NCBI GenBank assembly: GCA_002307145.1
Contig: DBTR01000067.1
Span: 1,278 to 65,277, forward strand
Direction of reading: 5' to 3'
Length of the DNA: 64,000 nt
Source: Rhodospirillum sp. UBA1311
GTDB lineage: Bacteria > Pseudomonadota > Alphaproteobacteria > Rhodospirillales > Rhodospirillaceae
The translations under genes and the position numbers were made by a program. Positions 7,391 through 16,377 of this stretch are shown piece by piece (the stretch's first letter is position 1; each line of letters begins with the position of its first letter). A model generated the notes under the pieces. That model saw only the letters and a program-made list of their open reading frames with translations, was not told the DNA's origin and made no database searches.

Positions 7391-8071
7391 TCAGAGCGCG
7401 GCCATGACCTCCGAACGTTCGAGCAGGCGCACGTCGGCGAGGGTCTTGGCGAGCACGCTGCGGGAGGACGAAAGCACTTCGTCCAGCTTGACGCCGCAGC
7501 CGTCGCCGAGGTCGACCTCGGCATCGACGTGAATTCCATGGACCGCGCCGATCCCGGCGGCCTCGACGCCGAACTGGTGGAGGCGCGCGCAGGGCGCGGC
7601 GGCCAGCACCAGGTCGAGGTCGGAGGCTTCGCCGGTGTAGGCGAGGCCGGTGACGATTTCGAGCGCCGCCGAGCCGATCACGCCGACGCGCACGCCGCGC
7701 GTCGCCGCGGCGGCGATCGCCGCGCGCAGGCAGGGCCCGAGCGGTGCGCCCAGGGCTTCGGCGCCGAGAGCGACGGCGAACGGATCGGTGAAGCTTGGAA
7801 TAACGCGCTCCGCCACCGCGATCGCGCTGCGTACCCGCGCACCATTTTCGCGGAACGGGAACGACAGGCCGAGCTGGATTTTGCCCGGGCCGAGCGCCAG
7901 GGTGGGACGGCAGACGATCCCGGGCAACGCCGTCCGGCCGAGGCACTCCTCCACCCGCGCCGCGACCGCGTCGGTGCGGAACGGCGGCAGCAACCCGGCG
8001 ATCGCGCGCGCGATAAGATCGGCGCGATCGAGCAGGGCGAGATTGGCGAGGAGGTGCCGGACGAGGATCAT
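7391..8071 (-). CDS. mdcG: Malonate decarboxylase holo-ACP synthase (phosphoribosyl-dephospho-CoA transferase)
   Basis: A 226-residue nucleotidyltransferase-like protein of the MdcG family. It transfers the phosphoribosyl-dephospho-CoA prosthetic group from its triphosphate precursor to the acyl-carrier subunit MadE. The nucleotidyltransferase signature is visible as IGSAALEIVTG followed by SDLDLVL (aspartates at 151 and 153). Overall similarity to characterised MdcG is moderate, and the N-terminal half is divergent. It lies four bases after madH, inside the operon, which supports the assignment. Confidence 0.83.
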   Translation of the reverse strand: MILVRHLLANLALLDRADLIARAIAGLLPPFRTDAVAARVEECLGRTALPGIVCRPTLALGPGKIQLGLSFPFRENGARVRSAIAVAERVIPSFTDPFAVALGAEALGAPLGPCLRAAIAAAATRGVRVGVIGSAALEIVTGLAYTGEASDLDLVLAAAPCARLHQFGVEAAGIGAVHGIHVDAEVDLGDGCGVKLDEVLSSSRSVLAKTLADVRLLERSEVMAAL

Positions 8072-8075
8072 GGCG

Positions 8076-9176
8076 CTATCTCCGCTTGGTCCAGACCGGA
8101 TCGGTCTTGGCGGTCGTGGAGAGTTCGATCTGCGCCTGGAGCAGGTCGTCGAACATTTTCGTCGCCACCGGACCGGTGAAGCGCGGTCCTTCGAGGGGGC
8201 CGAGGCCGCCGGTGGCGAGACCGGGGATCAACATCAACTCGGTGGCGGGAGCGTTGGTGGTTAGCTTGGGGGAAACCTTCACCACCCTCCCCTTGATGCG
8301 CAAAATGGTACGCGCCACCTTGTCGATGCTCTCCGCGGAGGAGAGGGTCGTCGCCGTCACCACCACCTCGTATTCGGGGTGGGTGCGACGGCGGCGATAG
8401 GTGATGATCTTGCCCGCCGGATTGCAGACGTGGCCGCTTTCCGAAACCGGGAAGCTGTCGGCCATCGGCAGGCCGCCGACGAGAAGCTCGCGATAGCCCT
8501 CGCCCGCGGGCGAGGCGATCAGGTTCAAATCGTCGCGCAACGGCACGCCGTCCAGCGTGAGCCAGCCGAATTCCTGGCAACCGTAGAGGTCGTGGACCGC
8601 ATAGCCGAGGCTCTCCGCCTCGGGCAGCAGTTCGAGATCCAGGGGCGTGCCGGCGGTCAGAATCACGCAGGATTTCGGCAGTTCGTCGCCAAGACCGAGG
8701 CGCTTCGCCTCGGCGAGCGAGGCGCGGATGAACGAAGATTCGCCCAGCAGAATGTTCGGCTTGATTCGACAGAATTTCGCAATGAACGCATCGCGGCTGG
8801 AACGCGACAGGAACTCCCACGAAATTCCGGCGCGCCGCAAGGCCTCCGCCGAGAAGACGTTGACCAGCGGCGCATAGGTGACGAGCATGTGTCGCCCAGC
8901 GTCGATTCCCAAGGCCAGAAACAAACGCCGGGCGACTTCACAGCGACCTTCGATTTCGCTGTGAACCACGCCGACGATATTCTGGAACGCCGAAGAGCCG
9001 GTGGTGAAGGTCAGGTACGCGAGATTGAAGGGGGTATGCACCTCCTCGATCACGTGCGCCGCCGTCGCCCCCGCGATTCCCTTGGCCTCAAGCGACCGGC
9101 GCGGCATCTCAGCCAGCGACGGCGCTGTCGACAGGGTTTCCGCAAGCTCCTCGAAACGATCCAGATCGTCGGACAT
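8076..9176 (-). CDS. madH: Acetate:HS-ACP ligase of malonate decarboxylase (MadH type)
   Basis: A 366-residue member of the AMP-forming ligase superfamily, closest in layout to phenylacetate-CoA ligases. The phosphate-binding loop appears as TFTTGSS and a later adenylation motif as VHDLYGCQEFGW. In the Malonomonas system this enzyme acetylates the thiol of the dephospho-CoA arm on MadE, activating the complex before malonyl exchange. The ATG at 9176 follows AGGAGA, and an upstream in-frame start at 9236 is rejected. It lies between madD and mdcG. The ACP substrate is inferred from context. Confidence 0.85.
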   Translation of the reverse strand: MSDDLDRFEELAETLSTAPSLAEMPRRSLEAKGIAGATAAHVIEEVHTPFNLAYLTFTTGSSAFQNIVGVVHSEIEGRCEVARRLFLALGIDAGRHMLVTYAPLVNVFSAEALRRAGISWEFLSRSSRDAFIAKFCRIKPNILLGESSFIRASLAEAKRLGLGDELPKSCVILTAGTPLDLELLPEAESLGYAVHDLYGCQEFGWLTLDGVPLRDDLNLIASPAGEGYRELLVGGLPMADSFPVSESGHVCNPAGKIITYRRRRTHPEYEVVVTATTLSSAESIDKVARTILRIKGRVVKVSPKLTTNAPATELMLIPGLATGGLGPLEGPRFTGPVATKMFDDLLQAQIELSTTAKTDPVWTKRR

Positions 9177-9195
9177 GGGATGGTCTCCTAACGCT

Positions 9196-10086
9196 TCAGT
9201 TCGCGCCCGGCAGGTAGCGCGAGGCCACCTGGGCAAGCTCGGACTGGAGCAGAGCGATCACCTCCGGGCGCACCGCGCGACCGGCCCGCTCCGCACCGAG
9301 CGCACCGCGCCCCCACGGACCGGTGGTCTCGCCGTCGGTGCCCGCGACCTTCGCCGCGCGCACCGCCGCGACATGGCGGATCACCGCGTCGCGCATGCCG
9401 TCGATCTCAGTGACGATCTCCTCGACGCCGCCCAGCTTCGAGAAGAAGCGCGGGCCGGCGGCGAACACCGGATTGCCCTCGGCGAGCTTCTCCAGGATCT
9501 CGATGTCCTTCTTGACGATGCGGGAGATCGAGGTGAGCGGCATCACGTGGATCATCGTGCCGAACTTGGAATCGAGCGACAGGATGTGGTCGGCCTGCAG
9601 GCCGTGGCAGAGGAAGGCGCCCGAGATCGCGCGGCCGATCACCATCGCGACGATCGGATGCCCGGCGAGACGAGCCTCGGCCAGCGCCAATTGGTACGCG
9701 CCGGTCGCCTTGTTCATGCCGAAGATTTCCTCGACCTTGCCCGGGCCGTTGCCGGGGGTGTCGACGACCAGCACCAGGGCGCGCTTGTTCGCCTTGCTCT
9801 CGGCCTTGTCGGCCTCGATGCTGGCGTAGACGGCCTGGGCCATCTTGTAGCCCTCTTCCATGCCGATGATGCCGGCATAGACCACCGGGAACTTCTCGTT
9901 GAAGGCGTCGGCGTCGTTCGCGATCACCGTCACCGTCTTGCCATCGAGCTTGGCGGTGCCGACCACCGCGCCCGGGCCGAAGCTCGGGTCGTCGAAGCTC
10001 TTCGCGCCGACGGTATTTTCAACGAAGCTGTCGGGGTCGCAGATCAGGCCGATCGCGGTGCGCCCCTGTCCAATCAAAGTGTCCAT
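9196..10086 (-). CDS. madD: Malonate decarboxylase carboxyltransferase subunit MadD
   Basis: A 296-residue crotonase-fold carboxyltransferase subunit (gamma type, MdcE-like). With MadC it moves the carboxyl group from malonyl-ACP to biotin on MadF. Recognisable parts are the VVDTPGNGPGKVEEIFGMNKATGAY segment and AISGAFLCHGLQADHILSL. I place the start at the ATG at 10086, since a GGAGAG lies five bases before it. The ATG at 10098 has no good ribosome binding site. Confidence 0.92.
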   Translation of the reverse strand: MDTLIGQGRTAIGLICDPDSFVENTVGAKSFDDPSFGPGAVVGTAKLDGKTVTVIANDADAFNEKFPVVYAGIIGMEEGYKMAQAVYASIEADKAESKANKRALVLVVDTPGNGPGKVEEIFGMNKATGAYQLALAEARLAGHPIVAMVIGRAISGAFLCHGLQADHILSLDSKFGTMIHVMPLTSISRIVKKDIEILEKLAEGNPVFAAGPRFFSKLGGVEEIVTEIDGMRDAVIRHVAAVRAAKVAGTDGETTGPWGRGALGAERAGRAVRPEVIALLQSELAQVASRYLPGAN

Positions 10087-10111
10087 CAAACTCTCCATTG
10101 CTCAGGGGCGG

Positions 10112-11068
10112 TTACAGCGCCAGCCGCTTGGCTTGCGCGCGGAAATCGGCCACCGGAGCGAGGGCCAGCGAAACCGGGTCGGGATTGCCCGCGTGAACCC
10201 AGACGTCGCGGGAATCCTTGGGTTGCATCTCGGCGGCAAGCGCCACGCCCTTCAACTGCTTCGCAACCAGGACTTCCGAGCCGATCCGGCGAAGTTCCTC
10301 GAACTTTTCGCGCGGCAGCTTCGCGAGTTCCGCGAGCTGGGCACGGAACGCCGCGATGGTGTCCTCGACGAGGAAGTTGCAGTCGCCCATCACGTACTTG
10401 TGACGGCCGCCGGTGGTGCGATAGACGAGGGCGCGGTCGGCGGAATCGAACTCGTCCTTGCCCATCTCCTGCTCGATCACTTCCGGGCCGGTGAGGCCGA
10501 GGCGGCCGAACTCGCTCATCACGATCACGTCGGTGGCCGCGGCGACGAAGCCCATGCCGCCGAAGCAGCCGACCTTCGAGCCGATCAGGGCGATCACCGG
10601 AACCTTGTGGCGGGCCTTCTGCAACTGGTCCATCACCTCGGCGTGGGCGAGCAGGCCCGCGTTGGCTTCGTGCAGCCGCACGCCGCCGGTCTCGAACGAG
10701 ATCGCGACGATCGGCTTTTCCTCGTCGGTGGCGTTCGGGTAGTCCTTGGCGATCCGGTCGGCGAAGTCGATCGCCGCCTTGATCGTGCCGACCATCTTCG
10801 CGCCGCCGACCTCGCCGACCGCGCCGCCGATGAAGCGGCCTTCCTGCGAGATCACGAACACCGGCGTCTTGCCGATCTTGCCGATGCCGGTGACGATGCC
10901 GTCATCGAATTCCACCGCCTCGCCCAAGGTTTCGAGATGCGGGCTGGTGCGACGGTCGAACGGCCCGACGAGTTCGGTGAAGGTGCCGTCGTCCACCAAT
11001 CCAAGGGCGCGTTCGCGTGCGTTGGATTCGAGGAAGCTGCGGCTGAGGAGCGTGCTCCACTTCGACAT
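10112..11068 (-). CDS. madC: Malonate decarboxylase carboxyltransferase subunit MadC
   Basis: A 318-residue carboxyltransferase subunit (beta type, MdcD-like) with the family pattern VFVISQEGRFIGGAVGEVGGAKMVG, FETGGVRLHEANAGL and the ISEFGRLGLTGPEV-like segment MSEFGRLGLTGPEVIEQE. It forms the oxyanion-hole carboxyltransferase with MadD. The ATG at 11068 is preferred; a longer frame to 11146 would overlap madE and has low-complexity sequence. Confidence 0.93.
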   Translation of the reverse strand: MSKWSTLLSRSFLESNARERALGLVDDGTFTELVGPFDRRTSPHLETLGEAVEFDDGIVTGIGKIGKTPVFVISQEGRFIGGAVGEVGGAKMVGTIKAAIDFADRIAKDYPNATDEEKPIVAISFETGGVRLHEANAGLLAHAEVMDQLQKARHKVPVIALIGSKVGCFGGMGFVAAATDVIVMSEFGRLGLTGPEVIEQEMGKDEFDSADRALVYRTTGGRHKYVMGDCNFLVEDTIAAFRAQLAELAKLPREKFEELRRIGSEVLVAKQLKGVALAAEMQPKDSRDVWVHAGNPDPVSLALAPVADFRAQAKRLAL

Positions 11069-11084
11069 GAGAGTTCCTTTCGCT

Positions 11085-11399
11085 TCAGGCGGCGGCTTCG
11101 GCGAGGGTCTGCCGCAGGCGCAGCGTGACCACAGCCGGTGTCGCATTGTTGTCGTTGATCTCGATGCTGACGTTGCCGAGCTTGGCGTTCTCGACGAACG
11201 CGCCCACGACCCGACGCCAGAGATCGTCGAACCCGGTCACCGGGGTGACCACCTTGACCTTGACCGCGCCGTCGTTTTTGGCGGGGGACATCAGAATTTC
11301 GAGATCGCCGGAGCCGACCACGCCGAAGTGCACCGGCTTGGCCACCGCGACCGTGGCGGCCGTGCTCTTGCATTCGAATTCGAGGGTGTTGAGTGCCAT
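11085..11399 (-). CDS. madE: Malonate decarboxylase acyl carrier protein (delta subunit)
   Basis: A 104-residue carrier protein of the MdcC/CitD type. The modified serine is in GVVGSGDLEIL (S30), to which the 2'-phosphoribosyl-dephospho-CoA arm is attached. It carries acetyl and malonyl thioesters between MadA, MadH and the carboxyltransferase. It sits between madA and madC with short spacers (17 and 16 bases), as in other malonate decarboxylase operons. Confidence 0.93.
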   Translation of the reverse strand: MALNTLEFECKSTAATVAVAKPVHFGVVGSGDLEILMSPAKNDGAVKVKVVTPVTGFDDLWRRVVGAFVENAKLGNVSIEINDNNATPAVVTLRLRQTLAEAAA

Positions 11400-11416
11400 T
11401 TGCTGTCGCTCCTCGC

Positions 11417-13081
11417 TTACCAGTTACGGAACCGTGCCGGCGGCTCATAAAGCCCGCCCGACCAGCTCACGAGTTCACGCATGTTCTTCGCCGCCAGGAG
11501 ATCGCGGGTGGCGCGGTTACGGTCGACGCCGAGGTCTTCCGGGGTCTGCACGATCTTCGCGTCGCGCAGGCGGCGGGTGGTCTCGGGCTTCGCCTTCAGG
11601 CCGATCTCGGTATATCCGGCAACCGCCTGGATCGCGGCCATGCGGGTGTCCATGTCCTTGCAGCGGCTGAGGTAGGCGATGCCTTCCTCGGTCACGATAT
11701 GGGTGACGTCGTCGCCGTAGATCATCACCGGCGGCAGCTCGATCCCGGCGTTCTTGGCGAGCGCCCAGGCATCCAGTTCCTCGACGAAGGTCGGCTCGCG
11801 GCCCTCGCCGAAGGTCTCGACGCCCTGCACCACGAGGCGCTTGCCGCGCGGCATCTTGCCGATCTGGTCTTCCATGCACGGCAGTTCCGCGCCGCACTTC
11901 AGCCACGCCGGAGTGGAGTGGCGGCGGCCCTTGGCGTCGCAACCCATGTTCGGCGCGCCGCCGAAGCCCGCGACGCGGTTGGCGGTCGCGGTCGAGGAAT
12001 TGCCCCACGGGTCGATCTGGAGCGTGCCGCCGATGAACATGTCGATGGCGTAGTGGCCGGCGGTCTGGGCGAACGCGCGGTTGGAGCGCAACGTGCCGTC
12101 CGGGCCGATGAAGAACACGTCGGGACGCGCCGCAACGTACTTCTCCATGCCGAGTTCGCCGCCGAAGCAATGAATGGTGTCGACCCAGCCCTCTTCGATC
12201 GCGGGGATCATCGTCGGGTGGGGGTTCAGGATCATGTGGGTGCAGCACTTGCCCCGGAGCCCGAGTTCCTCGCCATAGGTCGGCAGCATCAACTCGATCG
12301 CCGAGGTGAGGAAGCCGATGCCGTGGTTCATGCTCGACACGTTGTATTCGGCGTAGATGCCCTTGAGCGACAGCATCGCGAGGAGAATCTGGTTCTCGGT
12401 GATCAGCGCCGGGTCGCGGGTGAACAGCGGCTCGATGAAGAACGGACGCGGCGATTCCACCACCGCGTCGACCCAGCCCGCCGGGATGTCGATGCGCGGC
12501 AGCTTGTCGACGATCTTGTTGACCTGGGCGATGACGATGCCCTGGCGGAACTTGGTCGCCTCGACGATCACCGGAGTGTCTTCGGTATTGAAGCCGGTGT
12601 AGAGGTTGCCCTCGCGGTCGGCCTCATAGGCGCAGATCAAGGATACCTTCGGCGTCAGGTCGAGGAAGTAGCGGCCGAAGAGTTCGAGGTAGGTGTGGAT
12701 CGCGCCGAGCTCAAGCTTGCCTTCCTTGATGAACTTCGCGACGCGGCCGGCCTGCGGCCCGCCGAAGGCGAAGTCGAGCTTCTTCGCGATGCCCGCCTCG
12801 AACAGGTCGAGGTGGGACGCGAGCGGCACCGCCGACTGCACCATGTGCAGGTCGTGGACCTTCGACTTGTCGACCTTCAGCAGGCTCTCGGCGAGGAAAT
12901 CGGCCTGCTTCTGGTTGTTGCCCTCGATGTTGACGCGGTCGCCGGGGCGGATCACCGCCTCCAGCAGCCCGACGATATCCTTGGGTTCAACCCGCTTGCC
13001 GTTGCCGATGAAGCGGCTGGCCTGGGCCATCCGTTCGGCGGTGTCGGTCGCCAGGTTGTCCCATTTCTTTTGCGTCTTCAT
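11417..13081 (-). CDS. madA: Malonate decarboxylase alpha subunit (acetyl-ACP:malonate ACP transferase)
   Basis: A 554-residue CoA-transferase-like protein with close similarity to MdcA/MadA. It swaps acetate for malonate on the carrier protein. Typical stretches include RPGDRVNIEGNNQKQADFL near the N-terminus, SSMNHGIGFLTSAIELMLPTYG in the middle and WGNSSTATANRVAGFGGAPNMGCD further on. The start overlaps the stop of the biotin ligase gene by four bases (ATGA), indicating coupling. Length is normal (about 550). Confidence 0.95.
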   Translation of the reverse strand: MKTQKKWDNLATDTAERMAQASRFIGNGKRVEPKDIVGLLEAVIRPGDRVNIEGNNQKQADFLAESLLKVDKSKVHDLHMVQSAVPLASHLDLFEAGIAKKLDFAFGGPQAGRVAKFIKEGKLELGAIHTYLELFGRYFLDLTPKVSLICAYEADREGNLYTGFNTEDTPVIVEATKFRQGIVIAQVNKIVDKLPRIDIPAGWVDAVVESPRPFFIEPLFTRDPALITENQILLAMLSLKGIYAEYNVSSMNHGIGFLTSAIELMLPTYGEELGLRGKCCTHMILNPHPTMIPAIEEGWVDTIHCFGGELGMEKYVAARPDVFFIGPDGTLRSNRAFAQTAGHYAIDMFIGGTLQIDPWGNSSTATANRVAGFGGAPNMGCDAKGRRHSTPAWLKCGAELPCMEDQIGKMPRGKRLVVQGVETFGEGREPTFVEELDAWALAKNAGIELPPVMIYGDDVTHIVTEEGIAYLSRCKDMDTRMAAIQAVAGYTEIGLKAKPETTRRLRDAKIVQTPEDLGVDRNRATRDLLAAKNMRELVSWSGGLYEPPARFRNW

Positions 13082-13929
13082 GAAACCGACCTCTTGTGGC
13101 TTGGTTCAAATGGCGGCTCGGCGACGAACCGCATTTCTCCGGAGTGGAAACGGTGCAACGCGCCGTCCCGGTCGCGTATCGCGAGGCTTCCGTCGGCTTC
13201 GAGACCGACCGCCTCGCCGGTCAGGGTGACCGTCCCGACCTCGAAACTCACCCGGCGCCCGAGGGTGCAGGACCGCGCGTTCCAGGCGTCGCGGATCGGG
13301 GCGAACCCGGCCGCGCGCCAGCGCGCCATCCAGACGTCCAGGGCGTCGAGAAAGGCATGAAAAATCCGCTGGCGGGACAACGGTCGGCCCGCCGCCACCG
13401 CCAGCGAAGTTGCGATTTCCTCAAGTTCGGGAGGGAAATCGGAAAGGGATTCATTGACGTTGAGGCCGACGCCCAGGACGACGAACACGTCGCCGTCGGG
13501 CGAGACCCCGGTCTCGGCGAGAATGCCGCAGACCTTGCGTCCGCCGATCAGGATGTCGTTCGGCCACTTCACCCGCGCATCCGCGATCCCCTCGGCTTCG
13601 AGCGCGTCGACCATCGCGACGGCGGCGAGCAGGGTGATCTGCGGCAAGTCCTCGAACCGCGCCTTCGGCCGGAGCAGCACCGAGAACAGCAATCCCGCGC
13701 CCGGCTTCGAGGCCCAGACCCGTTCGCCCTTGCCGCTGCCCGCGGTCTGGTGCTCGGCGACCACCACGGTGCCGTGGCTCGCGCCCGCCGCACCGATCTC
13801 CGCCGCCACCCGGTTGGTCGAAGCAGTGACCGCGAACCAGTGCAGCGTCGCGCCGAGGGCCGCGCCATGCCGGTCGATTTCGGCAAGGGTGGTCTCGGGG
13901 GCTCTCGACTGAAGGTTGACGACGGTCAT
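13078..13929 (-). CDS. birA: Biotin-[protein] ligase, operon-encoded
   Basis: A 283-residue biotin protein ligase. The catalytic core shows the hallmark GSGKGERVWASKPGAGLLFSVLL (GRGRxGRxW-like biotin-AMP loop) and KWPNDILIGGRKVCGILAE, and a small C-terminal SH3-like domain follows. No N-terminal DNA-binding domain is visible, so it is a ligase only, not a BirA-type repressor. It is placed between madB and madA and overlaps madA by four bases. It is thus probably dedicated to biotinylating MadF. The genome may carry another birA. Confidence 0.9.
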   Translation of the reverse strand: MTVVNLQSRAPETTLAEIDRHGAALGATLHWFAVTASTNRVAAEIGAAGASHGTVVVAEHQTAGSGKGERVWASKPGAGLLFSVLLRPKARFEDLPQITLLAAVAMVDALEAEGIADARVKWPNDILIGGRKVCGILAETGVSPDGDVFVVLGVGLNVNESLSDFPPELEEIATSLAVAAGRPLSRQRIFHAFLDALDVWMARWRAAGFAPIRDAWNARSCTLGRRVSFEVGTVTLTGEAVGLEADGSLAIRDRDGALHRFHSGEMRFVAEPPFEPSHKRSVS

Positions 13930-13953
13930 CGAAACTTCCTGAAATTCGAGGGT

Positions 13954-13977
13954 TCCCCGGGGCCGGAGCCCCGGGGA
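13954..13977 (-). terminator. Hairpin between madB and the biotin ligase gene
   Basis: A perfect 10-bp inverted repeat, TCCCCGGGGC-CGGA-GCCCCGGGGA, fills most of the 55-base gap. Without a U-run it probably sets mRNA stability or partial read-through, giving more MadB than ligase. Confidence 0.45.
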
Positions 13978-13984
13978 GGCACCG

Positions 13985-15193
13985 TTAGTGGACCAGGCCG
14001 ATGGTCGAGGCGAACACGCCGACCGCGATCGCCGAAACGATCACGCCGCAGATCGACGCGCCCATGGCGAGCGGCATGATCGCGGCATAGGGGCTGGCGT
14101 CGAACGCCGCCTTCTGCGCGAGCTTCGCCGTCGACGGCACGCAGGAGACGCCCGCGATGCCGATCACCGGGTTGTAGTTGCCCTTGGTGAAGTACCACAT
14201 CACCCAACCGCCCAGGAGACCGCCGATGCCCGAGATCGCGAGCGCGGTGATGCCGAGGAGGAGCAGGATCGCAACCCGCGAGTCGAGCAAGGTCGAGGCC
14301 TCGCAGAGCACGCCCAGCATCAACCCGAGGAACAGGGTCGATCCATAGGTGATGGTCTTCTCAAGCAGCTCCTGGTAGGGCTCGATTTCCGCTTCCTTGA
14401 TCGCGACGCCGAGGAAGAACGACAGGATCAGGGGCGCGGCGACGGGGAGCAGCAGGCAGAGCAGCGCGGCCATCACGATGGTGAAGACGAACTTCTGTTC
14501 CTGCGACACGTCGGGGAATTCGTAGTCGGTCTCGATGCCGCGATACTTTTCCGGCACGAGCCACCTGATCAGGTAGGGATAGCCGGCGTAGGTGAGCGAG
14601 AGGTAGAGGTAGGCGATGATCGAAATCGGGACGAACAGGTCCTTCGCCATCACCAGCGAGGCGAACAGCACCATCGGGCCGTCGGCGCCGCCGATCGAAC
14701 CCACCGCGGCCGCCTGGCCGGGGGTGAGACCGCAGTAATACCCGATCACCAGAGTCGCGAACGTGCCCATCTCGGCGAACAGCGCGACAATGATCGACGC
14801 CCACGGACGAGCGAGGATGAACGAGATGTCGGCCATCGAGCCGATGCCCATGAACAGCAGGCAGGCGACGAGGGAATTGGTGAAGGTGAAGTTGTAGATC
14901 GGCTGGAGGAAGTCGATCTGCATGATGTTGACCAGCGCCGACGGGTCCTCGATCAGCGGATCGAGGAACAGGGTCCCGATCTTGCCGGCTTCGAGGAACA
15001 TCACGCCGCCGTTGACGCACATCATGCCGAGACCCATCGGCACCATGATCAACGGTTCGAGCTTGCGCTTCATGCCCATGTAGGCGAGCAGGAAGCCGAG
15101 CGCGATCATCCCGATGCGCGAGAACGCGATCACCGGGTCCTGGACGAACATCGTTCCGATACCGGGGAACAACTGGATTAATTGCTGAAACAT
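13985..15193 (-). CDS. madB: Carboxybiotin decarboxylase, sodium-pumping membrane subunit
   Basis: A 402-residue polytopic protein of the OadB/GcdB/MadB family. It decarboxylates the carboxybiotin on MadF and couples this to Na+ export. The conserved intramembrane region reads GSIGGADGPMVLFASL, whose aspartate corresponds to the Na+-binding aspartate known from oxaloacetate decarboxylase. The second re-entrant region is in GNYNPVIGIAGVSCVPSTAKLAQK. About nine hydrophobic segments are seen. It begins 15 bases after a tiny membrane-peptide gene. This subunit is what makes the complex an energy-conserving pump. Confidence 0.95.
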   Translation of the reverse strand: MFQQLIQLFPGIGTMFVQDPVIAFSRIGMIALGFLLAYMGMKRKLEPLIMVPMGLGMMCVNGGVMFLEAGKIGTLFLDPLIEDPSALVNIMQIDFLQPIYNFTFTNSLVACLLFMGIGSMADISFILARPWASIIVALFAEMGTFATLVIGYYCGLTPGQAAAVGSIGGADGPMVLFASLVMAKDLFVPISIIAYLYLSLTYAGYPYLIRWLVPEKYRGIETDYEFPDVSQEQKFVFTIVMAALLCLLLPVAAPLILSFFLGVAIKEAEIEPYQELLEKTITYGSTLFLGLMLGVLCEASTLLDSRVAILLLLGITALAISGIGGLLGGWVMWYFTKGNYNPVIGIAGVSCVPSTAKLAQKAAFDASPYAAIMPLAMGASICGVIVSAIAVGVFASTIGLVH

Positions 15194-15208
15194 AATATTC
15201 TCCAGGAC

Positions 15209-15325
15209 TTACTGCGAGTCGCGCTTAGACATGGCGCGAGACATCAAGACCACGACGCCAATCACCGCGAGAGATATCGCCGCGGTAATCGCGTATGACA
15301 TCAGGGAATAGACAATAATATTCAC
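15209..15325 (-). CDS. 38-residue single-span membrane peptide upstream of madB
   Basis: A GTG-initiated reading frame of 38 residues, with GGAGG five bases before the start. It begins one base after the stop of the preceding gene and ends 15 bases before madB. The peptide is MNIIVYSLMSYA, a strongly hydrophobic helix (about residues 10-29), then a basic tail SRAMSKRDSQ, giving a likely N-out, C-in single-span protein. Size and position recall small accessory subunits of membrane pumps; the gamma subunit OadG of oxaloacetate decarboxylase is also a one-helix protein, though larger. I cannot assign it to a known family. Its spacing and ribosome binding site make a real gene likely. Confidence 0.65.
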   Translation of the reverse strand: MNIIVYSLMSYAITAAISLAVIGVVVLMSRAMSKRDSQ

Positions 15326-15326
15326 G

Positions 15327-16310
15327 TTAGCCTCCGCATGGTGCCGAGGAATCATCTTGGCGCTTGCAGACGCCCGAGTGAAACTTGGCCATTGCACTTT
15401 CCGGAATATTCCGGTGTTCCAAAAGATACACGCCGACGGTCACCGCCAGCAGATCGGCGGCGCCCCCGGGACTGATGTTGCGCAGGATGCACGCCGCATC
15501 GAGGTCTTCGATCGCGGCGATGCCCGCGCCGGTAAGCCCGCCGCCGAGGTCGAGAACCCGCACCGCCTCGGCGCGCAGATACGCGAGCGCATCCGGGCCG
15601 CCGCGCCAGAGGACGGTGGAGTCCTCCGAGGCGGCGATCAGCGCGATCAGGGCATGGACGAGGGCATGATTGAGACTGCGCCCGGCGGCGAAGGCGGCGG
15701 TAAGCGCGGGCAGGCCGTGCAGCGCGACCGAGGGGAAGCCCGCCTCGACTTCGCCGCGCACGCCGAGCGCGCCGAAGCGCCGGAACAGGATTTCGCCGGC
15801 GGTACGGGCGTCTTCTCCGCCCGCATCGGCCAGTTCGCGGGCGCAAAGGCCGTGGGCGATCGCGGCGACTTCGGCGAACAAGGCGGGCGCGCGCAAGGCC
15901 ACGCCACGGCGCACGAGGCGGCCGGCGGCGGCGGCGAGCAAGCCCGCGCAGAAGAGAATGCCGCGCTGGGTGTTGACCCCATGGGTGGCGGCGAGCAGGC
16001 GCGCGTCGAAGGCGCGGCCGATGGCGCGGAGAAGCAGCAGGAGGGCCTCGGGCTCACAGTCCGAAATCAGACCGGCGCGCGCGCAGGCATGGAAACAGGG
16101 GGCGATCGCCGCGGACGACAGCATGAAGGTCTGGAGGTCCATGTCGCGGTGCGAACCCATGGAACGCGGCGCGACGAGACCCGGCTTGGGATAAGCCGAG
16201 ACTTCGAGCAAAACCCCGGACAACACGGCGGAGCCGATGTCCCAGGCGGTCGATTCCGTTTCCTCTGTCCAGGCGATGGTGGTGCTGGACGGGTGCGGCG
16301 AGAAATCCAT
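15327..16310 (-). CDS. mdcB: Triphosphoribosyl-dephospho-CoA synthase (CitG/MdcB family)
   Basis: A 327-residue CitG-family enzyme that makes 2'-(5''-triphosphoribosyl)-3'-dephospho-CoA from ATP and dephospho-CoA, the precursor of the prosthetic group on MadE. Family marks are LLEVSAYPKPGLVAPRSMGSHRDMD near the N-terminus, GVNTQRGILF and the C-terminal NISPGGAADLLAVTVGVYLLE. It is the first structural gene of the mad operon. The ATG at 16310 is preferred over the in-frame start at 16379, which would run into a predicted leader terminator. Confidence 0.92.
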   Translation of the reverse strand: MDFSPHPSSTTIAWTEETESTAWDIGSAVLSGVLLEVSAYPKPGLVAPRSMGSHRDMDLQTFMLSSAAIAPCFHACARAGLISDCEPEALLLLLRAIGRAFDARLLAATHGVNTQRGILFCAGLLAAAAGRLVRRGVALRAPALFAEVAAIAHGLCARELADAGGEDARTAGEILFRRFGALGVRGEVEAGFPSVALHGLPALTAAFAAGRSLNHALVHALIALIAASEDSTVLWRGGPDALAYLRAEAVRVLDLGGGLTGAGIAAIEDLDAACILRNISPGGAADLLAVTVGVYLLEHRNIPESAMAKFHSGVCKRQDDSSAPCGG

Positions 16311-16377
16311 CTTCGTCGTCCTTCGACGCACGCACCCCGACATGGGATGCGTGGGCTTCGGACCGGAGCGGACGCGC

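Noticed and set aside
11393..13360. Long plus-strand frame (655 codons) opposite madA
   Set aside because: It is the antisense shadow of a highly conserved alpha subunit and shows no domain or ribosome binding site.
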